Below, piece by piece: positions 8,636 through 12,832 of a stretch of DNA of 12,832 nt (its first letter is position 1; each line of letters starts with the position of its first letter). The stretch lies in the NCBI GenBank assembly GCA_018369555.1, contig JAGZCC010000064.1, forward strand, positions 1 through 12,832. The letters are read 5' to 3'. The notes beneath the pieces are model-generated. The model saw only the letters and a list, made by a program, of their open reading frames with translations. It had not been told where the DNA came from and did no database searches. A program made the translations under genes and the position numbers. Source of the stretch: Thomasclavelia spiroformis (GTDB lineage: Bacteria > Bacillota_I > Bacilli_A > Erysipelotrichales > Coprobacillaceae).

Positions 8636-9655
8636 TTAATCTTGTAAATAAGCTAAAATAAGTTTAATTGTATTATCAATAGCCATTTTATGACTGCGCT
8701 CCATACCATGTGAAGCATGAACTCCTGGTCCAATCAATCCTCCTTTAATATCATTACCACCTCTTAAAGCAGCACTTACATCACTTCCATAAAAAGGATA
8801 AATATCAATAGCATAATTTAAATTATTACTTTTAGCAAGTTCAATAAACTTAGAAACAATTTCATAATCATATGGTCCACTTGAATCCTTAGCACAAATG
8901 CTCACATCATATTCACTACATGCTAAATCTTCACCAATACATCCCATATCAACCGCAACCAATTCACTAATATTTTCAGGTATACTTGAACTTCCATGAC
9001 CAACTTCTTCATAAGTTGAAATTATCATAATGACATTATTAGTTGGCACAATATTCTTTTCTTTTAATTCTTTTAAAACTGTCATTAAACAAGCAACACT
9101 TAGCTTATCATCTAAAAATCTTGATTTTAAAAAACCACTATCTGTATATACAGTTTTAGGATCAATTGCAATAAAATCACCATTTTCAATTCCTAAAGCT
9201 TTTACATCTTCTTTACTTTTAACAATTTCATCTAAACGAATATGCATATTTTCACACTTACGAATTGCTGTTTTTGATTTTTCATATACATGTGCTGCTG
9301 GATAATCGCTTAAAATTGTTCCCGTATACACTTTTTTATCACGAGTAATAACACGACAATATTCCCCATCTAGAGTAGGAATAATTGGCCCTCCTATATT
9401 AGTAAAAGCTAAGTCACCATTTTCCTTGATACTTCTTACCATTAAACCAAGAGTATCAACATGAGCACATAATCCAATTGTTTTGTCACTCTTCCCTTTT
9501 ACATGAATAAATAAATTTCCTTTATTATTCATTGAAGTTTGATAACCCAATTTCTTTACCTCTTCATTAACAAATTCAATTACATCTTTACAATATCCTG
9601 TAGGACTATCAATAGCTAATATTTTTTTAGCAAATTCAATTACATAATCTTCCAT
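8636..9655 (-). CDS. M42-family metallo-aminopeptidase (glutamyl aminopeptidase / FrvX-like)
   Basis: Cytoplasmic 339-residue di-metal aminopeptidase that would remove N-terminal residues from short peptides, normally as a large tetrahedral oligomer. Motifs seen: AHVDTLG (H65, D67), SRFLDDK (bridging Asp 182 or 183), STYEEVGHG (E216 general base, E217 ligand), VDMG (D236) and ASHGMERSH (H316 or H322 as the last ligand), so all expected metal and catalytic positions are present. Length is normal for M42. Start is fixed by AGGAGGA five bases upstream. It is last in the minus-strand cluster after the cyclotransferase, 46 nt away, with a terminator-like hairpin between, so its expression may be partly uncoupled from the genes ahead. 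No signal peptide. The family also contains proteins once annotated as endoglucanase M or deblocking aminopeptidase; the exact substrate cannot be read from sequence. Confidence 0.9.
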   Translation of the reverse strand: MEDYVIEFAKKILAIDSPTGYCKDVIEFVNEEVKKLGYQTSMNNKGNLFIHVKGKSDKTIGLCAHVDTLGLMVRSIKENGDLAFTNIGGPIIPTLDGEYCRVITRDKKVYTGTILSDYPAAHVYEKSKTAIRKCENMHIRLDEIVKSKEDVKALGIENGDFIAIDPKTVYTDSGFLKSRFLDDKLSVACLMTVLKELKEKNIVPTNNVIMIISTYEEVGHGSSSIPENISELVAVDMGCIGEDLACSEYDVSICAKDSSGPYDYEIVSKFIELAKSNNLNYAIDIYPFYGSDVSAALRGGNDIKGGLIGPGVHASHGMERSHKMAIDNTIKLILAYLQD

Positions 9656-9686
9656 ATATTTCCTCCTAATATATTAGTATATAATC

Positions 9687-9713
9687 AAAAAAGAGCGATT
9701 ACTAGCTCTTTTT
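9687..9713 (-). terminator. Intra-cluster terminator or attenuator overlapping the cyclotransferase stop codon
   Basis: A 9-bp perfect stem AAAAAGAGC / GCTCTTTTT with an 8-nt loop and a T-run. The left arm encodes the last codons of the upstream gene and its TAG stop lies in the loop, so a terminating ribosome would cover the hairpin. Only about 30 nt remain before the M42 start and I see no new promoter there, so partial termination or attenuation is more likely than a full operon end. Confidence 0.6.
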
Positions 9714-10115
9714 AAAAAAATACTTAACGAAATCATTTCCAATTTCTTTATCCAACAACTTAGCATTATCCTCATTTTTATCATTATAAACATAAACCGG
9801 AATTTGTTCAATTATCATTTCATTTTCATCATAAATATCGCAAACAATTTTATTGTATTCATTATTAGGATTATTTTCACCAAAATAACTTTCCAATACA
9901 TCTAATACCTTAATAAACTCATCATCAACTTCATGAATCTCACCTAAAACCATATCATCGCCTTCAAGTAAAAAAGCTGGATATTTTTGTCCCTTAAGAC
10001 TCATTAATTTTCCTTTAATATAACCATATTTTCTAAAACTTTGTTTATCCTTTAAATATTGATCATAATTGTACATTCCTTTACGTAATGTCCCATATAC
10101 AAAAATTCTTGCCAT
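9702..10115 (-). CDS. Gamma-glutamylcyclotransferase-fold protein (GGCT/AIG2-like)
   Basis: Small cytoplasmic protein of 137 residues. The N-terminus MARIFVYGTLRKG carries the YGTLR substrate-binding loop of the family. E75 in LDVLESY sits where the catalytic glutamate of gamma-glutamylcyclotransferases is found, and a late VYVY strand is also typical. Family members release 5-oxoproline from gamma-glutamyl amines or amino acids, or open related gamma-glutamyl bonds. Its ATG shares one base with the pcp stop codon (TAATG), so the two are probably translationally coupled. Pairing with pyroglutamyl peptidase suggests a common link to 5-oxoproline or gamma-glutamyl compounds, but the true substrate is unknown, as for most bacterial members of this fold. 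Confidence 0.85.
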   Translation of the reverse strand: MARIFVYGTLRKGMYNYDQYLKDKQSFRKYGYIKGKLMSLKGQKYPAFLLEGDDMVLGEIHEVDDEFIKVLDVLESYFGENNPNNEYNKIVCDIYDENEMIIEQIPVYVYNDKNEDNAKLLDKEIGNDFVKYFFKKS

Positions 10116-10756
10116 TAATAAATCGCACCTCCAGTAACCTTAATATCATTTTTTGTTTCAACAATTGCCTCAATAGCTAAAACCAAAGCTTCAACAATTG
10201 TATCTAAAGACATTGATGGCATATTTTTTTTATCAACTACCTGTTGTGGTAAAAAGGGAATATGAATAAAGCCGCTTCTTTTACCTTGATATTTTGTTTC
10301 TATTAAATGTCTTACACCATATGTAACATGATTGCATACAAATGTACCAGCTGTATTTGATACTGCTGCTGGAATTTGATGTTCCTTTATTTTAGCAACC
10401 ATTGCTTTAATTGGCAGATTAACAAAATATGCTGCCGGTCCATCTTTAAACACAGGTTCATCAATAATTTGATTTCCCGCATTATCAGGAATTGTACAAT
10501 CATCAATATTTATCCCTATTCTTTCAATACTAATTTCACTACGTCCACCGGCTTGACCAATTGATAAAATCACATCAGGATCGTATGTTACAATCGCCTT
10601 ATCAATTACCTTTAATGATTGATGACAAACAGTAGGAATCTCTAATTTAATTATTTTTGCTCCGGCAATTTCATCAGGAAGTTTTTTTACCGATTCAATT
10701 GCTGGATTAATTTTTTCACCACCAAAAGGATCAAATCCAGTTACTAATATTTTCAT
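10115..10756 (-). CDS. pcp: Pyrrolidone-carboxylate peptidase (pyroglutamyl peptidase I)
   Basis: Cytoplasmic cysteine peptidase of family C15, 213 residues, that removes N-terminal pyroglutamate from peptides. It shows the family start KILVTGFDPFGG, the glutamate of the triad in IERIGIN (E78 from this start), the nucleophile in SNTAGTFVCNH (C141) and the histidine in GFIHIPFLP (H165). Full family length. Two adjacent ATGs exist (10759 and 10756). The AGGAGGT box lies five bases from the second and only two from the first, so 10756 is chosen. The 3' end of a small membrane-protein frame overlaps the start, and the cyclotransferase follows with a one-base overlap. In many Firmicutes pcp travels with DUF969/DUF979 transporter genes, which are not seen here. 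Confidence 0.95.
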   Translation of the reverse strand: MKILVTGFDPFGGEKINPAIESVKKLPDEIAGAKIIKLEIPTVCHQSLKVIDKAIVTYDPDVILSIGQAGGRSEISIERIGINIDDCTIPDNAGNQIIDEPVFKDGPAAYFVNLPIKAMVAKIKEHQIPAAVSNTAGTFVCNHVTYGVRHLIETKYQGKRSGFIHIPFLPQQVVDKKNMPSMSLDTIVEALVLAIEAIVETKNDIKVTGGAIY

Positions 10757-10946
10757 CATTACCTCCTAAAAACCTAAAACTAACCTTGATATAAATACCA
10801 ATCATAATTAATATCATCAAAGCTAATAAAATCATATAATAATTAGCCATTCTTTTTAAAGCCCCAATAACTGCAAGATTACCTACTAGAATAACACTTG
10901 AAATAATATTTAAAATACTATCACTTAATTCAACCTTTAAAAACAC
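10731..10946 (-). CDS. Small hypothetical membrane protein upstream of pcp
   Basis: Unrecognised 71-residue frame beginning with GTG, six bases after an AGGGG box, with an in-frame TAG just upstream. It has two likely membrane segments (about residues 9-31 and 36-58), a short basic link (ALKRM) between them, and a polar tail. Its last 26 to 29 bases run into pcp and contain the pcp ribosome binding site, an arrangement seen in coupled genes. It could be a real small protein, or the tail of a decayed membrane gene such as the transporters that often precede pcp; no family could be assigned. Confidence 0.4.
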   Translation of the reverse strand: MFLKVELSDSILNIISSVILVGNLAVIGALKRMANYYMILLALMILIMIGIYIKVSFRFLGGNDENISNWI

Positions 10947-11365
10947 AAAGTGCCCCTAGTTACATTAAAATCCCTGTTATATCAGCCCTAGTTTCTAATA
11001 TCTCCAATTTAATTCCTATCATTACTACCCATTTAATGTTAATGCATATTTATCGTTAGAAAAATAATTAAGAAAATAGACATCAGTTTATTATTAACAA
11101 ATAATTCCCCTAATATTTTTAAACTTCATTTCAAAAATAATAATAACAACTAATCCATCTAGCTTTAAAACAAATCTCACACAATTATAACAATTAATCC
11201 ATTTTTCTCCTACGACCTATTTATATCAAAAGTATTTAATATTTTTCAAGCAAAACACTAAATTAATTACACTAGAGGTTTTAAAAAATATCTTTTTATA
11301 TAATTATCTTGATGAAATAAAAAAAAAATGTTATTTTTTATTAAAGAGATTTTAAGGGGGAAAAC
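10947..11365. other. Divergent intergenic region without a recognisable gene
   Basis: 419 AT-rich bases between the minus-strand peptide cluster and the plus-strand aspartate kinase. It must hold promoters in both directions, but the only clear box is TATAAT at 11299-11304 (plus strand) with no good -35. A 20-codon minus-strand frame ends just ahead of the small membrane gene and may be debris. There is no lysine riboswitch or T-box-like structure. Confidence 0.55.
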
Positions 11366-12685
11366 ATGAAAAAAATAGTTAAGTTTGGGGGTTCATCTTT
11401 AGCTGATGCAACTCAATTTAAAAAAGTAGCAAAAATTATAAAAAGCGATGAATCTAGACGCTTCGTTGTGCCTTCTGCACCTGGTAAACGTTTCAGCGAA
11501 GATATTAAGGTAACAGATTTATTATACCAAGCATATAATGCCAAAGATAATAAATCTTTTGAAACAATATTTGAACAAATTAAACATCGCTTTCAAAGTA
11601 TTATCGATGAATTAAATTTAGATTTATCTTTAGAAAATGAATTTAAAATAATAAAAAAGGCATTTTTAGACAAAGCGGGAATCGACTACGCCGCAAGTCG
11701 TGGGGAATATTTAAACGGTATTGTTTTAGCCAATTATTTAGGTTTTGAATTCATTGATGCTAGTGAAGTAATTTTCATTGATGAAAATGGTAATTATGAT
11801 GAAGAAAAAACTGATCCTATCTTATCCATGCGTTTAAGTAAAGTAAAAAATGCAGTAATTCCTGGATTTTATGGATCTTTGAATGACGGCAGTAAAAAAA
11901 TAAAAACATTTTCACGTGGTGGTAGTGATGTAACAGGATCAATCGTTGCACGAAATGGGCACGTTGATTTATATGAAAACTGGACTGATGTTTCTGGATT
12001 TTTAATTGCTGATCCAAGAATTGTTAGAAATCCTGCAACCATTAGAACTATAACATACAAAGAATTAAGAGAATTATCATATATGGGAGCTAGTGTTCTT
12101 CATGAAAATTCAATCTTTCCTGTACGTAATGAAGGTATTCCTATTCAAATTAAAAATACTAACAATCCTGAAGATCCAGGAACATTAATTGTTGAAACAA
12201 CTTGTCACAAACCAGATCATGTAATTACCGGAATTGCTGGTAAAAAAGGTTTTGCAACAATTATGATTGAAAAAGATATGATGAATAGTGAAATTGGTTT
12301 TGGTCGTAAAGTCTTACAAGTTTTAGAAAATAACAATATTTCTTACGAACATACTCCTTCAGGAATTGATACAATGACAATCATTGTTGAAACACAATCG
12401 TTTATAAAAAAAGAACAAGAAATTTTATCTGGTATCCACCGTGCAGTTCAACCAGATTCAATTGAATTAGAATCTGATTTAGCTTTAATTGCGATTGTTG
12501 GTCGTGGAATGAAAGATGGTCGTGGTACTGCTGCTAAAATATTTACAGCTTTAGCACGTGAAAATATTAATATAAAAATGATTGATCAAGGTTCTTCAGA
12601 ATTAAATATCATTGTTGGTGTTAAAAATATTCATTTTAATAATGCAATTAGAGCAATATATAAAATGTTTATTATGGAAGAATAA
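11366..12685 (+). CDS. Aspartate kinase (monofunctional aspartokinase)
   Basis: Cytoplasmic enzyme of 439 residues that phosphorylates aspartate with ATP, the first step to lysine (diaminopimelate), threonine and methionine. Amino-acid kinase domain (about 1-280): KFGGSS (6-11) for phosphate binding, VVPSAPGKR, the aspartate-binding SRGEYLNG (111-118), PGFYG (166-170), FSRGGSDVTGS (182-192) and the nucleotide-binding WTDVSGFLIADPR. The C-terminal third (about 290-437) reads as two ACT regulatory repeats, including IVGRGMKDGRGTAAKIF, so feedback control by a pathway amino acid is expected. No homoserine dehydrogenase is fused. AAGGGGG six bases before the ATG sets the start. It stands alone and divergent from the peptidases. 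Which isoenzyme it is (lysine- or threonine-sensitive) cannot be told, so no symbol is given. Confidence 0.95.
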   Translation: MKKIVKFGGSSLADATQFKKVAKIIKSDESRRFVVPSAPGKRFSEDIKVTDLLYQAYNAKDNKSFETIFEQIKHRFQSIIDELNLDLSLENEFKIIKKAFLDKAGIDYAASRGEYLNGIVLANYLGFEFIDASEVIFIDENGNYDEEKTDPILSMRLSKVKNAVIPGFYGSLNDGSKKIKTFSRGGSDVTGSIVARNGHVDLYENWTDVSGFLIADPRIVRNPATIRTITYKELRELSYMGASVLHENSIFPVRNEGIPIQIKNTNNPEDPGTLIVETTCHKPDHVITGIAGKKGFATIMIEKDMMNSEIGFGRKVLQVLENNNISYEHTPSGIDTMTIIVETQSFIKKEQEILSGIHRAVQPDSIELESDLALIAIVGRGMKDGRGTAAKIFTALARENINIKMIDQGSSELNIIVGVKNIHFNNAIRAIYKMFIMEE

Positions 12686-12727
12686 ATAACATAATATAAA
12701 CAATATTAAAAAGACAAAATCAATAGA

Positions 12728-12830
12728 TTAGTATTCCCCGCCTCCTAATAAGAAAACATGAGATAGTCCAGTAAAATCAATGTTTTCAGAGGCAAGGAAC
12801 ACGATGTGAAGTCAAAAATTTTAATACTGG
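12728..12830. repeat. Nested inverted repeats forming a structured segment, function unknown
   Basis: Three nested complementary arms after the aspartate kinase gene: TTAGTATT (12728-12735) with AATACTGG (12823-12830, two wobble pairs at the base), GCCTC (12740-12744) with GAGGC (12789-12793), and GAAAACAT (12752-12759) with ATGTTTTC (12780-12787), the last closing a 20-nt loop. Within that loop CCAGTA (12768-12773) can also pair with TACTGG (12825-12830), so a pseudoknot or a switch between folds is possible. No T-run follows, so it is not a simple terminator. It may be a structured RNA or the non-coding end of a mobile element continuing beyond the window. Confidence 0.45.
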
Positions 12831-12832
12831 CA

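Noticed and set aside
9030..9305. Plus-strand 91-codon frame
   Set aside because: Antisense to the M42 peptidase between its catalytic motifs, with no ribosome binding site.
11100..11365. Lysine riboswitch or T-box before aspartate kinase
   Set aside because: Such leaders are common for this gene in Firmicutes, but the region is plain AT-rich sequence without the conserved stems or a leader terminator.
11817..12060. Two minus-strand frames
   Set aside because: Antisense to the aspartate kinase core motifs; neither has a recognisable product.
12728..12830. Group II or group I intron at the window end
   Set aside because: GATAGTCC and GGAACACGA resemble intron core fragments, but there is no GTGYG start upstream and no partner strand for the group I P7-like motif.

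Overview
The window is AT-rich DNA, most likely from a gut Firmicute of the Erysipelotrichales type (Coprobacillus or Thomasclavelia-like). This rests on very low GC, AGGAGG ribosome binding sites, large secreted hydrolases with FIVAR repeats, and a C-terminal VKTGD-type cell-wall anchor. The genus is an inference.

Layout. Bases 1-8337 hold two tandem minus-strand genes for giant secreted glycosidases of the GH123 (DUF4091) type. The first read in transcription order (4405-8337) is complete: signal peptide, two galactose-binding-like modules, Big_2, GH123 core with a SMDER catalytic pair, four FIVAR repeats and a sortase-type tail. The second (3547 down past base 1) is cut by the window edge. 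It carries one N-terminal binding module and a second one nested inside a split Big_2 domain. Between the two lies a perfect 12-bp terminator, followed at once by about 250 nt of structured sequence. That segment resembles a miniature ORF-less group IIC intron, with an intron-like 5' end, a Domain V-like hairpin and a Domain VI-like hairpin with a bulged A. Its position just after a terminator is where IIC introns insert.

Bases 8636-10946 are a minus-strand peptide-processing cluster: a small predicted membrane protein, pyroglutamyl peptidase (pcp), a gamma-glutamylcyclotransferase-like protein (one-base overlap with pcp), and an M42-family metallo-aminopeptidase. Several products act on N-blocked or gamma-glutamyl peptides, which suggests salvage of peptide amino acids.

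Bases 11366-12685 encode, on the plus strand, a monofunctional aspartate kinase with C-terminal ACT domains. It is divergent from the peptide cluster across 419 bases with no recognisable riboswitch. The last 105 bases fold into nested inverted repeats that run to the window edge and are unexplained.

Biologically, the surface enzymes probably release N-acetylgalactosamine (or a related sugar) from host or microbial glycans. The clearest unusual observations are the group IIC intron-like remnant, the binding module nested in a Big_2 domain, and the unexplained structured segment at the right edge.
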